A DNA stretch of 64,000 bases from Alphaproteobacteria bacterium (GCA_017308235.1 JAFKFL010000011.1:310001-374000), one strand, 5' to 3'; positions 1 to 8,253 are shown, counted from the stretch's first letter. Notes: generated from the letters alone by a model not told the origin. Numbers and translations: made by a program.

Positions 1-1
1 C

Positions 2-514
2 AACATCTCGCCCGATCGCAACACACTCTGGGTGGGCGAGACTGACGACCGCCAAAGCCCACGCATCGCGGCTCTACGGACGACCCTGAAGGCCGCGGGC
101 ATTGCCTCACCCGAGACGCGCGATATCCGCTACGACATCTGGCACAAGCTGATGGCCAATCTCACCGGCTCGACGCTTTGCCTGCTGCTTGCCCAGCCGA
201 CGACGATCATCAAGACGCCCATGATCAATCGTCTGTCGCGCCGTGCCCATGCCGAGGCGCTCGCCACCGCGGCCGCCCATGGTGTCGTGCTCGACGACAG
301 TCCCGACGTCCGCTACGGGCCGGAGCGAGTCTACCCCGACCATCGGCCCTCGATCCTGCAGGACTACGAGCTCGGCCGACCGATGGAGGTCGAGGCGATC
401 GTACGGGCACCGCTGGCCTTTGCCCGCAGCGCCGGCATCGATACGCCGACGCTCGATACGATCGAATCGCTCTGCGTCAGCCTTGCGGCATCGAAGGGCC
501 TTTACACGCTTTGA
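2..514 (+). CDS. Ketopantoate reductase family protein, C-terminal part (5' end outside window)
   Basis: The frame is open from the first bases, so this is the tail of a longer gene ending in TGA at 512-514. The residues around DIWHKLMANLTGS match the helical C-terminal domain of 2-dehydropantoate 2-reductase (ApbA/PanE), in which a conserved K...N pair contacts the substrate. Family members use NADPH to reduce a 2-keto acid; the classical one makes pantoate for CoA. The NAD(P)-binding half lies outside the window, so the exact substrate cannot be judged. It converges on tldD, with a palindromic element between the two genes. Confidence 0.75.
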   Translation, partial: NISPDRNTLWVGETDDRQSPRIAALRTTLKAAGIASPETRDIRYDIWHKLMANLTGSTLCLLLAQPTTIIKTPMINRLSRRAHAEALATAAAHGVVLDDSPDVRYGPERVYPDHRPSILQDYELGRPMEVEAIVRAPLAFARSAGIDTPTLDTIESLCVSLAASKGLYTL

Positions 515-529
515 AGGCGTCGGACACAC

Positions 530-641
530 AACCTCACCCTGAGGAGGCCGCATGGCGGCCGTCTCGAAGGGTGTGGAGCCCGCACCATGTGTGTTCCCAT
601 CCTTCGAGACGCGGCCAGCGGCCGCTCCTCAGGATGAGGTT
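530..641. repeat. Long imperfect palindrome between convergent genes (dispersed intergenic repeat type)
   Basis: Two 44-nt arms, 530-573 and 598-641, are nearly exact reverse complements and enclose a loop of about 24 nt. The left arm begins AACCTCACCCTGAGGAG and the right arm ends CTCCTCAGGATGAGGTT. Transcribed either way it would form a long hairpin. It fills most of the gap between the end of the reductase gene (514) and the end of tldD (650), where it could act as a bidirectional terminator. I recall the CTCATCCTGAGGAG core as a dispersed repeat in alphaproteobacterial genomes. No second copy was seen in this window. Confidence 0.7.
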
Positions 642-649
642 GATTCTAG

Positions 650-2095
650 CTAAGTCGCCGTGCCGCCGACGGTGAGGGCATCGATACGCAGCGTGGGTTG
701 ACCCACGCCGACAGGTACACCCTGGCCGTCCTTGCCGCAGGTGCCGATGCCGGGATCGAGCGCCATGTCGTTGCCGACCATGCCGACGCGCGTCAGAGCC
801 TCGGAGCCGGCGCCGATCAGGGTCGCGCCTTTCACCGGCTTCGTGATCTTGCCATCCTCGATCATGTAACCCTCGGTGATGCTGAACACGAACTTGCCCG
901 AGACGATGTCGACCTGGCCGCCGCCGAAGTTCGCGGCATAGAGGCCCTTCTTCACCGAGGCGATGATCTCCTTGGGATCCTTGTCCCCGCCCAGCATGAT
1001 GGTGTTGGTCATGCGCGGCATCGGGGCGTAAGCGTGACCCTGGCGCCGCCCGTTGCCGGTCGGTTTCACCCCCATGAGGCGGGCATTCATGCGGTCCTGC
1101 ATCAGCCCGACCAGCTTGCCGTTCTCGATCAGCACATTGCGCTGCGTTGGCGTGCCTTCGTCGTCGATGGTAAGCGAACCGCGCCGGTCGGAGAGCGTGC
1201 CGTCGTCGATCACGGTGACGCCGGGCGAGGCGATCATCTGGCCCATGAGACGGGTGAACATCGAGGTCTTCTTGCGATGGAAGTCGCCTTCGAGCCCATG
1301 GCCGACCGCTTCGTGCCACAGTACGCCCGACCAGCCGGCGCCCAGCACGACAGGCATCTCGCCCGCGGGTGCGTCGACCGAATCGAGATTCACCAGCGCC
1401 TGGCGGATCGCCTCGTCGGCTTCCTTCTTCCAGTAGTCGGGATGGAAGATGTCGCCATAGGCGGTACGTCGGCCACTGCCGCTGCCACCCGCCTCCAGGC
1501 GGCTGCCGTCGGCGCAGACGACGCTGACATTGAGCCGAACCAGCGGCCGCACGTCAGCGGCGCGCCAGCCGCCGGCGCGGATGATCTCGACCACCTGCCA
1601 TGATCCCGAAAGGGAAATCGAGACCTGCCGTGCCTTCGGCTCCTTGGTGCGCACGTAGGCGTCGATCTCCTGCAGGAGCTTCACCTTCTTCTCGAAGCCC
1701 TCGCCGTCGATCGGATTGTCGTCGGCGTAGAGCAGCCGGTTGGTGCCGCGCGGCGACTCATCGGATTTGCCTGACTTGCCCGAGCGCACCGACTTCACTG
1801 TGTCGGCGGCGCGTTTCAGCGCCTTCTCGTCGAGCGCCGAGGCATGGGCGAAGCCCGTCGCCTCGCCCGAAACAGCGCGCAGGCCGAAGCCCTGCGTCGT
1901 GTCATAGGCCGCGCTCTTCAGCTTGCCGTCGTCGAAGCTGAGGCTCTCGCTCTGGACATATTCCAGGAACAGCTCGCCGTCGTCGCTGCCCTTCAGCGCC
2001 TCATTGACCATCTTCTCGGTCTTGCGCCGGTCGAGCGCGCCCTTGCCGAAGAAAAGGCCGTCGGCGGTGGCGAGATGGTTGATGTCCTGGGCCAT
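650..2095 (-). CDS. tldD: Metalloprotease TldD
   Basis: A 481-residue protein, the same length as Escherichia coli TldD. The metal-binding motif HEAVGHGLEGD (HExxxH type) lies near residue 261, and the C-terminal half has the glycine-rich TldD/PmbA core. TldD acts in the cytoplasm with TldE/PmbA as a zinc protease that trims modified peptides and helps degrade the CcdA antitoxin in E. coli. No TldE gene is in the window. I chose the ATG that gives MAQDINHLA; the open frame runs on upstream but overlaps the preceding gene. Only 14 bp separate it from that gene, so they are probably co-transcribed. Confidence 0.95.
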   Translation of the reverse strand: MAQDINHLATADGLFFGKGALDRRKTEKMVNEALKGSDDGELFLEYVQSESLSFDDGKLKSAAYDTTQGFGLRAVSGEATGFAHASALDEKALKRAADTVKSVRSGKSGKSDESPRGTNRLLYADDNPIDGEGFEKKVKLLQEIDAYVRTKEPKARQVSISLSGSWQVVEIIRAGGWRAADVRPLVRLNVSVVCADGSRLEAGGSGSGRRTAYGDIFHPDYWKKEADEAIRQALVNLDSVDAPAGEMPVVLGAGWSGVLWHEAVGHGLEGDFHRKKTSMFTRLMGQMIASPGVTVIDDGTLSDRRGSLTIDDEGTPTQRNVLIENGKLVGLMQDRMNARLMGVKPTGNGRRQGHAYAPMPRMTNTIMLGGDKDPKEIIASVKKGLYAANFGGGQVDIVSGKFVFSITEGYMIEDGKITKPVKGATLIGAGSEALTRVGMVGNDMALDPGIGTCGKDGQGVPVGVGQPTLRIDALTVGGTAT

Positions 2096-2109
2096 GGGAT
2101 ACCTGCTGT

Positions 2110-3081
2110 TCAGACGACGAGGACGATCTTGCCAAAATGGGCGTTGGCCTTCATGTGCGCAAGCGCCTCGGCGGCCTCGGCGAGCGGGAAGGTGCGGTCG
2201 ATCGGAAGTGCCAGCTTGCCGGCCTCGATCGCAGGCCAGAGGTCCTTGCGGGCGGCCTGCACGATGGCGCGCACTTCCTCGGGTGTGCGGGTGCGGAAGG
2301 TGACGCCGATATAGTCGATACGCTTCAGTGCATGGAGGTCGAAGTTGAACTCGCCCTTCATGCCGCCCAGCCGCCCGACGTTGACGATGCGGCCGAGGAT
2401 CGCGGCGGCCTCCATGTTCTGGTTCATCACGCCCGCCGACACCTGGTCGACGATCAGGTCGACGCCCTTGCCGCCGGTCGCTTCCTTGACCTTGTCGGGC
2501 CATTTCGGATCGCGCGTGTCGAGCGCGAGGTCGCAGCCGAATTCCTTCAGCCGCGCGCGGCGGGCGTCGTTGGTGGACGTTCCCATCACGATCGCCGCAC
2601 CCATATGTTTGGCGATCTGCATGCCGAGCAAGCCGACGCCGGAACTCGCTCCCTGGATCAGGACCGACTCGCCTTTCTTCAACCGTCCCGCACCGACCAG
2701 GGCATTGTGCATGGTCTGCACGGCGACCGGCATGCAGGCGGCTTGCTCGAAGCTCATGTTGTTGGCGGGAACCTTGTGCACACGGCCCGAATCGGCCACG
2801 GCATATTCGGCGAAGCCGCCAGCCGCCGAGCTCATCACGCGATCACCTGGCTTGAAGTCCTTGACCTCGCCGCCGACGGCCTCGACCTCGCCCGCGCACT
2901 CGAGGCCCACGATCGTTCCCGGTCCGCCGGCCGTGCCGTGGCGATGGCCGGATGCCACCGCAAGATCGGCACGGTTGAGCGAGGCGGCCTTCACCCGGAT
3001 CAGGATCTCGTTGGGCTTGGGCGAGGGTTTGGGCGCATCCTTGACCTGGACGCCCTGCTCGGTGACGACGGCTGCTTTCAT
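2110..3081 (-). CDS. Quinone oxidoreductase-type medium-chain dehydrogenase (NADPH, zinc-free)
   Basis: A 323-residue protein of the MDR superfamily. The N-terminal GroES-like domain is followed by a Rossmann domain with QGASSGVGLLG near residue 143. The catalytic and structural zinc cysteines of alcohol dehydrogenases are absent, as in quinone oxidoreductases and enoyl reductases of this superfamily. These use NADPH to reduce quinones or activated alkenes. The gene lies between an acyl-CoA synthetase gene upstream (87-bp gap) and tldD downstream, all on the minus strand. The natural substrate cannot be inferred. Confidence 0.85.
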   Translation of the reverse strand: MKAAVVTEQGVQVKDAPKPSPKPNEILIRVKAASLNRADLAVASGHRHGTAGGPGTIVGLECAGEVEAVGGEVKDFKPGDRVMSSAAGGFAEYAVADSGRVHKVPANNMSFEQAACMPVAVQTMHNALVGAGRLKKGESVLIQGASSGVGLLGMQIAKHMGAAIVMGTSTNDARRARLKEFGCDLALDTRDPKWPDKVKEATGGKGVDLIVDQVSAGVMNQNMEAAAILGRIVNVGRLGGMKGEFNFDLHALKRIDYIGVTFRTRTPEEVRAIVQAARKDLWPAIEAGKLALPIDRTFPLAEAAEALAHMKANAHFGKIVLVV

Positions 3082-3168
3082 TTCGCGATCTCCTTCATTG
3101 GCCCGCGCCAGTTCGGCGCGGAGATTACTGCGCTCACGCCCTAGCGCGCTCGTCTGAATTCTTCGTTA

Positions 3169-4710
3169 TCAAAGGATATTGCTTGCGCGGCCCTGCCAGT
3201 AGCGGTCGCGCAGCAGGCGCTTGTAGAGTTTGCCGGTGGGATGGCGCGGCAGCTCCGCTTCGAAGTCGATGCTGCGGGGACACTTGATCGCGGAGAGATG
3301 CTGCTTGCAGTAGGCCAGCAGCTCTTCGGCCAGCGCCGGGCCCGCGTCGACCATGTCGCGCGGCTGGACGACCGCCTTCACCTCCTCGCCGAAGTCTGGA
3401 TTGGGCACGCCGAACACCGCGCAGTCCATCACCTTGGGATGGTTGACGAGGAGGTTCTCCGCTTCCTGCGGATAGATGTTCACGCCGCCGGAGATGATCA
3501 TGAAGGCCTTGCGGTCGGTGAGATGCAGGAAGCCGTCGGCATCGAGGTAGCCCACGTCGCCCAGCGTCGACCAACCCTTCGGATGGCGCGATTCGGCCGT
3601 CTTCTTGGGATCGTTGTGATACTCGAAAGTGCGGCCTTCGGCAAAATAGACCGTGCCGGATTGGCCGGTCGGGAGTTCCTCTCCCGCATCGTCGCAGATC
3701 TTGAGCTTGCCGACGACGGCGCGGCCGACCGTGCCCTTGTGCGCCAGCCATTCGGCGGAGTTGCACATGGTGAGGCCGTTGCCTTCGGTGCCGCCGTAAT
3801 ATTCCCAGATGATCGGCCCCCACCATTCGATCATCTGCTGCTTGACCGGGATAGGGCAGGGCGCTGCGGCGTGGATCGCACACTTGAGCGAGGACATGTC
3901 GTACTTCAGTCGCACCTCGTCGGGCAGCTTGAGGAAGCGCACGAACATGGTGGGCACGACTTGCGTATGGGTCACCTGATGCTTCTTGACCAGCCGCAGA
4001 TATTCCTCGGCATCGAAGTTCTCCATGATGACCGAGGTGCCGCCCAGTCGCATGACACTCATATTGAAGCGCAGAGGAGCCGCGTGATAGAGCGGCGCCG
4101 GCGAAAGATAGACCGTGTCCGCGTTCATGCCGTAGAGCTTGCTGGTGATCTGCAGCAGGGGATTGTCGAAGTCGATCGGCTGCGGCTCGACGATCGGCAG
4201 CACGCCCTTCGGCCGGCCGGTCGTTCCGGAGGAATAGAGCATGTCATGGCCGGCGGTCTCGTCGGCAATGCGGGTCACAGGCTGACGCGCAACCGCCGCT
4301 TCCCATGACTCGTAGCCGGCGATGACGCCGTCGATCATGTAGCGGCTGGCCACATCGTCGAGCAAAGGCACGAGCTCTGCCGCCGTGCCGGCCAGATGGT
4401 GCGAGGTGATGAAAAGCCGTGCGCCGCAATCGCGCACGATGTACTCGACTTCGGCTGCGGTCAGCCGCGAGCTGATCGCCGTGTAGACCAACCCGGAGCG
4501 CTGCGCGCCCCAGCAGATCTCGAAGAACTGCGAATTGTTCTCAAGGAACAAGGCGATATGGTCGCCGGCTTTCAAACCGAGAGAGCGGAAGAGCTGTGCA
4601 ATGCGGTTGGATTGGTCGTCCAGCTGGCGATAGGTCACCGTTCGGCCACTGGCGGCCATGATGTAGGCGGGCTTGTCGGGATGTTTCTGGGCATGGATGT
4701 AGGGGTGCAC
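3169..4710 (-). CDS. AMP-dependent acyl-CoA synthetase / ligase
   Basis: About 513 residues of the adenylate-forming family. The phosphate-binding motif YSSGTTGRPKGV lies at residues 159-170. A YYGGTEGNG segment corresponds to the YGxTE motif, and the hinge and C-terminal domain carry LTDRKAFMIISGGVNIYP and PTGKLYKR, where the last lysine is the catalytic one. The reaction is carboxylate + ATP + CoA to acyl-CoA + AMP + PPi. The GTG at 4710 is preferred because AAGGAAG lies 7 nt upstream and the protein then begins VHPYIHAQ, as family members do. The frame stays open to an ATG at 4830. A fatty or aromatic acid substrate is likely but not determined. Confidence 0.9.
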   Translation of the reverse strand: MHPYIHAQKHPDKPAYIMAASGRTVTYRQLDDQSNRIAQLFRSLGLKAGDHIALFLENNSQFFEICWGAQRSGLVYTAISSRLTAAEVEYIVRDCGARLFITSHHLAGTAAELVPLLDDVASRYMIDGVIAGYESWEAAVARQPVTRIADETAGHDMLYSSGTTGRPKGVLPIVEPQPIDFDNPLLQITSKLYGMNADTVYLSPAPLYHAAPLRFNMSVMRLGGTSVIMENFDAEEYLRLVKKHQVTHTQVVPTMFVRFLKLPDEVRLKYDMSSLKCAIHAAAPCPIPVKQQMIEWWGPIIWEYYGGTEGNGLTMCNSAEWLAHKGTVGRAVVGKLKICDDAGEELPTGQSGTVYFAEGRTFEYHNDPKKTAESRHPKGWSTLGDVGYLDADGFLHLTDRKAFMIISGGVNIYPQEAENLLVNHPKVMDCAVFGVPNPDFGEEVKAVVQPRDMVDAGPALAEELLAYCKQHLSAIKCPRSIDFEAELPRHPTGKLYKRLLRDRYWQGRASNIL

Positions 4711-4967
4711 TTGAACGCTTCCTTCAGGGCCGCACTTGCTCGGATTGGTTATTGCATAAGATCGGAACCGCGAAGGACCGGCAAGCGCACGCCTGTTCGA
4801 TTGACGAAAGGACAATGATCTCCCGGACATGCCCGAGAATTCTCACCTTCAATGTTCAATCGGTGATCAGGGGAGCTATCAGCCAACCGTCAATTGACCC
4901 GCATCGAACCTGCTCTTTAGGGTGTTCTTAGGGTGTTGTTTGCATTGTTTGGGTGTGTGGGGACTCC

Positions 4968-5765
4968 ATGTCGCGCAAGCGGCCATCGCGTCACAGCGAG
5001 GATCAGTTCGCGCTTTTCCTCGAGCGGATCAGGGATTCCCTGGGTGATGAGGACGACGCGAAGTTCAACGAGGCGGTGAGCAACCTCGTTCGGCAGCGTC
5101 GTGGTCACGCGGGGCTGAGCCGCGATCCAGCTGGCGGCGATCGGATGCCGGCCGGCCGGTCTCGCCGCGGGTCGTCGCGGGAACGGTCGGCGATCGACGT
5201 CGTCGAACCCGGAAGACGGAAGACGTCCGGCTCGCCGCAAGGTTTGGTCGATCTGATTGGCCGACTGGTCCTGATCGGGTCGAACAGTGACGGCTTGCTG
5301 ATCCGCGTCCTGATGCTGCTTCTGGGGACAGACGAACAGTCGGCAGCGCTCGTCCACTCCGCCATGAGCCGGCCACAGACACGACTTGAGCTGGTGCGGC
5401 GGCTCGCCCTTCTGAGGGTGACCGATCTTTCGATCCGTCGTTCACTCGACTCGATGATTGACCGAATGGGCGACGCACAGCGCCGACGAGACGCGTTCCT
5501 CAACGCCATATATTCGATCGACGAACATGGCGAGGTAACGCACGCGCAAATGATGCGCTTCGTCGAGAAGGAAGGTCGGCCGTCGTTCGGCGATCATCAG
5601 CCGATCGACGGGAGCCGGACTGACGAGCTGCGGCAGATGGAGAAAGAGCTGCGCGTCCTGAACCAGACGCTGGAGGATTTCCTGCCCCGACTGCGCGATG
5701 TGCTGGCGTCCGCGGACGGCGATAGCAGCAACAGCGCTCCGGGCCTCCGCCGTCAGTCGACCTAG
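4968..5765 (+). CDS. Unrecognised hypothetical protein, 265 aa
   Basis: I do not recognise this protein. It begins MSRKRPSRHSEDQFALFLERI and is mostly helical in appearance, rich in Arg, Asp, Ser and Leu. Positions 85-120 hold a hydrophobic stretch (VDLIGRLVLIGSNSDGLLI, then LMLLLGTDEQ), and the C-terminal 40 residues look like an amphipathic helix. No signal peptide or catalytic motif is visible. The ATG at 4968 follows a GGGGACTCC stretch; an in-frame GTG at 4953 is the alternative. It ends 10 bp before the convergent zinc-ribbon gene. The 257 bp upstream contain a T/G-rich run (GGTGTTCTTAGGGTGTTG) but no clear promoter. Confidence 0.55.
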   Translation: MSRKRPSRHSEDQFALFLERIRDSLGDEDDAKFNEAVSNLVRQRRGHAGLSRDPAGGDRMPAGRSRRGSSRERSAIDVVEPGRRKTSGSPQGLVDLIGRLVLIGSNSDGLLIRVLMLLLGTDEQSAALVHSAMSRPQTRLELVRRLALLRVTDLSIRRSLDSMIDRMGDAQRRRDAFLNAIYSIDEHGEVTHAQMMRFVEKEGRPSFGDHQPIDGSRTDELRQMEKELRVLNQTLEDFLPRLRDVLASADGDSSNSAPGLRRQST

Positions 5766-5774
5766 GACCCGGGG

Positions 5775-6206
5775 CTAAGCGCCCGGTTGCCATGGCGGGG
5801 ACAGAGCATTCCCCTGGGTTGCCGCGGCATCTTGCAGGCGGCGCAACATCGTCGTGGCCGTCTTGAAGGAAACATTCAGGATGCGCTGCAAATGGTGCGG
5901 CCGCATCGGCTTCGTCCCGCCCTCGGTCAGGTAGATGGCCTGCAGCCATTTGTGCAGCGGCACGTGGCTCGAGCTGAAGATCGTGCCGTGGGTCAGCGAG
6001 AAGGTGCGCCGGCAGGCATAGCACTTGTAGGAGCCAAGGCGCGTCGACGCGCCATCAAGCTTGCCGATCCGTCCCTGCATGCCGCATCTCGGGCATGTGG
6101 CACCGTCGGGCCAAAGGATGCCTTCCAGATATTGATGCGCGCTCAATTCATCGGCGAAGCGAGCAAGGCTGTCCTTGCGCGTCGCGGCGCTGTCCTCCCG
6201 TTGCAT
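5775..6206 (-). CDS. IS1595-type zinc-ribbon protein lacking the DDE domain
   Basis: A 143-residue protein whose first third reads FADELSAHQYLEGILWPDG and then CPRCG...CYACRRTF, the zinc ribbon that opens IS1595/ISXO2-family transposases. The residues HVPLHKWLQAIYL also fit the DNA-binding part of that family. The protein stops after about 140 residues, where a full transposase would continue into a catalytic DDE domain. It is therefore either a truncated transposase or a stand-alone zinc-ribbon protein. ATG 6206 was chosen over the upstream in-frame GTG at 6257 because GGAAGGA precedes it. No terminal inverted repeats were recognised. Confidence 0.7.
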   Translation of the reverse strand: MQREDSAATRKDSLARFADELSAHQYLEGILWPDGATCPRCGMQGRIGKLDGASTRLGSYKCYACRRTFSLTHGTIFSSSHVPLHKWLQAIYLTEGGTKPMRPHHLQRILNVSFKTATTMLRRLQDAAATQGNALSPPWQPGA

Positions 6207-6289
6207 ACCCACTCGATCCTTCCCATTCACGCCGCGCCCCAAACGGGCGTGAACCACGCGCGAAGTATAAACAGGTTTTGAGGAGATTT

Positions 6290-6475
6290 ATGCGCGGGTC
6301 GTTCCTTTTCCCATTGCCTGTGGATCACGGTGTGGTCGCACACGCATGGCCGTCTGCGCGTCGCGAGGGTCGGAAAATCCTTATTTTATTGGGAAAATTC
6401 GACTTTTGGTCGATGGAGAATCCAGCGTTGAACCGGTGCAACTCGATCGCAGGTCCCTCATTTGTCACGGCTTGA
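6290..6475 (+). CDS. Possible small ORF in the gap before the tRNA, 61 aa
   Basis: The 377-bp gap between 6207 and 6583 has no clear gene. The only candidate is this short frame, which starts with ATG 4 nt after AGGAG and encodes MRGSFLFPLPVDHG at its N-terminus. It has no recognisable motif or hydrophobic segment. The good Shine-Dalgarno spacing is the only support. It could equally be chance, and the stretch may simply be the promoter region of the tRNA gene. Confidence 0.2.
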   Translation: MRGSFLFPLPVDHGVVAHAWPSARREGRKILILLGKFDFWSMENPALNRCNSIAGPSFVTA

Positions 6476-6583
6476 AAGGCGTGTGCTTCCTTCCGGGAGC
6501 AGCCGAAGGGTTCACCGGCAGGCGGATGTCGGTCGATTGACCAGGCTTGGTCCTTGCGCTTTATTTCCGGCGCACGAGATCGT

Positions 6584-6670
6584 GCCCCCGTGGCGGAATT
6601 GGTAGACGCGCCTGACTCAAAATCAGGTTTCCTCACGGAAGTGTTGGTTCGAGTCCGACCGGGGGCACCA
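6584..6670 (+). tRNA. tRNA-Leu (anticodon CAA), CCA encoded
   Basis: The acceptor stem GCCCCCG pairs with CGGGGGC (6660-6666), followed by ACCA. The anticodon stem CCTGA/TCAGG encloses the loop CTCAAAA, giving anticodon CAA, which reads UUG leucine codons. A long variable arm (TTTCCTCACGGAAG region) marks a class II tRNA, and the T stem GTTGG/CCGAC encloses TTCGAGT. All parts are intact, so the gene should be functional although an island is inserted at its 3' end: the 3' half is restored by the att repeat. Confidence 0.97.
6616..6670 (+). repeat. Left attachment repeat (attL), 55 bp
   Basis: This is the 3' part of the tRNA gene from the anticodon loop to CCA. It is identical at all 55 positions to 52282-52336. 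Inner flank sequences remain related but diverged for about 30 bp more, because both sides carry a tRNA-type terminator with the GCGGGCNAGCGTTTT core. Confidence 0.92.
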
Positions 6671-6672
6671 GC

Positions 6673-6702
6673 CATAAAATGCAAGCGGGCTAGCGTTTTA
6701 TG
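6673..6702 (+). terminator. tRNA-Leu terminator hairpin (island side)
   Basis: CATAAAATGC at 6673-6682 pairs with GCGTTTTATG at 6693-6702, with one G-T pair and a 10-nt loop. It begins 2 nt after the encoded CCA. A similar hairpin sits just outside the right att repeat. Confidence 0.6.
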
Positions 6703-6712
6703 CGGTCATGAT

Positions 6713-6768
6713 CTGTTCTTTTAGAACAGTTTCTCGACTAACGTTTTGGCCGCTTTCGACTAACGTTT
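6713..6768. repeat. Perfect dyad and paired 13-bp direct repeats next to attL
   Basis: CTGTTCT-TTT-AGAACAG at 6713-6729 is a perfect 7+3+7 dyad. Just after it, TCGACTAACGTTT occurs at 6734-6746 and again at 6756-6768, a spacing of 22 bp or about two helical turns. The second copy overlaps the integrase stop codon. Tyrosine integrases use short directly repeated arm sites beside the core att site, so these are plausible arm-type sites; the dyad may be an integrase-gene terminator. The pattern is directly visible and the role is inferred. Confidence 0.45.
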
Positions 6769-7059
6769 CGTTCTCTCTTCGTTGACGCCTGTGGGGCGAT
6801 TGAAAAGCTTCTGCACGGTGCCGTTTTCATGCGCCAGCCGCCGTTCGAGGGCGGCGCCGGCCTGGTCTGCCGTGAGCTTCGTGTAGCGATCGAGCACTTC
6901 ATTGATGCTCGCGATCGTATGCCCAGTGATAGCCCGGATCTGTTCGCGCACGCAGCCGGCGTCATGCAACGCCGTGATGCACGTATGCCGAAGTGTGCGC
7001 ATCGTGAGCCATGCCGTGGGGACGCGAAATTGATGCCAGCTTTGTCCTGTGTGCCGCAC
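6760..7059 (-). pseudogene. Tyrosine integrase, C-terminal remnant
   Basis: About 99 residues are left of a protein that should have 350-420. They contain the catalytic end of a tyrosine recombinase: LRHTCITALHDAG (box II arginine), ITGHTIAS (the later His) and DRYTK (nucleophilic Tyr). The N-terminal arm- and core-binding domains and the first catalytic Arg are missing. The frame is lost upstream, and the next gene ends at 7143, so a deletion joined the integrase tail to unrelated sequence. The gene faces the tRNA and sits 90 bp from attL, the usual place for the integrase of a tRNA island. Confidence 0.85.
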
Positions 7060-7142
7060 GCGCTGCGATGTTCGAGATTAAGAGAGTTTCGACCTCCCTA
7101 GCGACATTGGTTCGCGGGGCGTCATCCTGAAGGCTCACAGGC

Positions 7143-8102
7143 TCAAGTCGCGTAGGTGGGCTCCAGCCGTGACCGTAGGAAATCGGCGGCACTCACGGGC
7201 GAATATTTTATCGGTCGCGTTGCGTCGGTACAGGTTGGCAAACACTCGACCCGGGCGTCCGGATCTGGATCCAGAAAAAAAGCAATTGAGTAACGATCCC
7301 GCCCTGGAGGGTTGACTACCTTATGTGGTGTCGACACATAAATGTCGTTCGTCCAGCGCATCAGGCAATCGCCGATGTTGCAGATAAATGCATCGGGGAT
7401 GACCGGCGCATCAAGCCATTGCCCGCTGCGGTCGCGAACCATTAGGCCGCCGGTCGTGTCCGTCGCCAGTAAGGTGACGTTACCGTAATCCGTGTGCACT
7501 CCGGCTCCAAGCTGGCCTGGCTGAGACGGACGATCGATTGGGGGGTAGTGCAGCAGCCGCAACGTGGCCATTGGCTTCTTGAACTTGTCATCGAAGAAAG
7601 CCAGATCGAGCCCCAAATCAAGCGCGAAGGCGCGGTGGAGAGTAACCCCCAGTGCCCATACGCAATCGAAATAGTCGAGCATGGTCGCACGAAATTGCGG
7701 AACGTCGGGCCAGAGATTGCGTGCGCGGAAGGGTCTTTTGGCGAGCAGGTCGGGATCATCAGCGGCAAGCTCGAGCCCGATATTGAAGGCTTCCTTGAGA
7801 TCTGGCGGCTTACCGGGTTCGAGCGTTTCCCCGCCGAGGCTGATAAAACCACGGTTATCGGCCGGGCCGCTAAAGCGCGTTTGGTTCTTCACGGATGCGG
7901 GCGCCTTGAAGAATTCCTGCGACAAGCGAAATACGCCGGCAAGCCTCTCCGGCGCAATCCCATGACCAGTGATGTAAAAGAATCCGATGCCGCGGCACGC
8001 ATTGCCGATCTCGCGCGCGACGGCATGTTCGGCGTCGATTGCGCGCGTGCGCAGGGAAGTGACGTCAATGACCGGGATTTGCGGCTCTGCATAAGAAGCC
8101 AT
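7143..8102 (-). CDS. 2-oxoglutarate/Fe(II)-dependent dioxygenase, isopenicillin-N-synthase-like
   Basis: A 319-residue protein with the two-part IPNS-type architecture. The N-terminal DIOX_N region has IPVIDVTSLR and GFFYITGHGI. The C-terminal jelly roll has HTDYGNVTLL (the HxD iron ligands), the distal His in TPHKVVNP and the RxS pair of RYSIAFF, which binds the 2-oxoglutarate carboxylate. Such enzymes hydroxylate or desaturate small molecules in the cytoplasm. The ATG at 8102 is preceded by GGGGGAAGG; the open frame upstream was rejected. It is the first intact gene inside the left end of the island. The substrate is unknown. Confidence 0.88.
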   Translation of the reverse strand: MASYAEPQIPVIDVTSLRTRAIDAEHAVAREIGNACRGIGFFYITGHGIAPERLAGVFRLSQEFFKAPASVKNQTRFSGPADNRGFISLGGETLEPGKPPDLKEAFNIGLELAADDPDLLAKRPFRARNLWPDVPQFRATMLDYFDCVWALGVTLHRAFALDLGLDLAFFDDKFKKPMATLRLLHYPPIDRPSQPGQLGAGVHTDYGNVTLLATDTTGGLMVRDRSGQWLDAPVIPDAFICNIGDCLMRWTNDIYVSTPHKVVNPPGRDRYSIAFFLDPDPDARVECLPTCTDATRPIKYSPVSAADFLRSRLEPTYAT

Positions 8103-8253
8103 ATCCCTTCCCCCTTGTAGCGTCTCCAATAGTAACACGATCTGGCGCGAGAAACTTAAGCGGCTTGGTGCAAAAGCACGGTCGCGCCATTGCCCGTCAC
8201 TAGTTTGGGCGGGGGTTAATCGGCGATCCCACTCAGCGTCCTGGCCAGTCTAT

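Noticed and set aside
698..1603. Long plus-strand open frame opposite tldD
   Set aside because: It is the antisense of a well-recognised gene; high-GC coding DNA often gives such frames. Its product has no family resemblance.
5775..6206. Complete IS1595 insertion sequence
   Set aside because: No DDE catalytic domain and no terminal inverted repeats or target duplication were found.
6325..6684. Minus-strand frame across tRNA-Leu reading GAPGRTRTNTSVRKPDFES
   Set aside because: This is the well-known spurious product of translating tRNA-Leu antisense; the same string appears at the right att repeat for the same reason.
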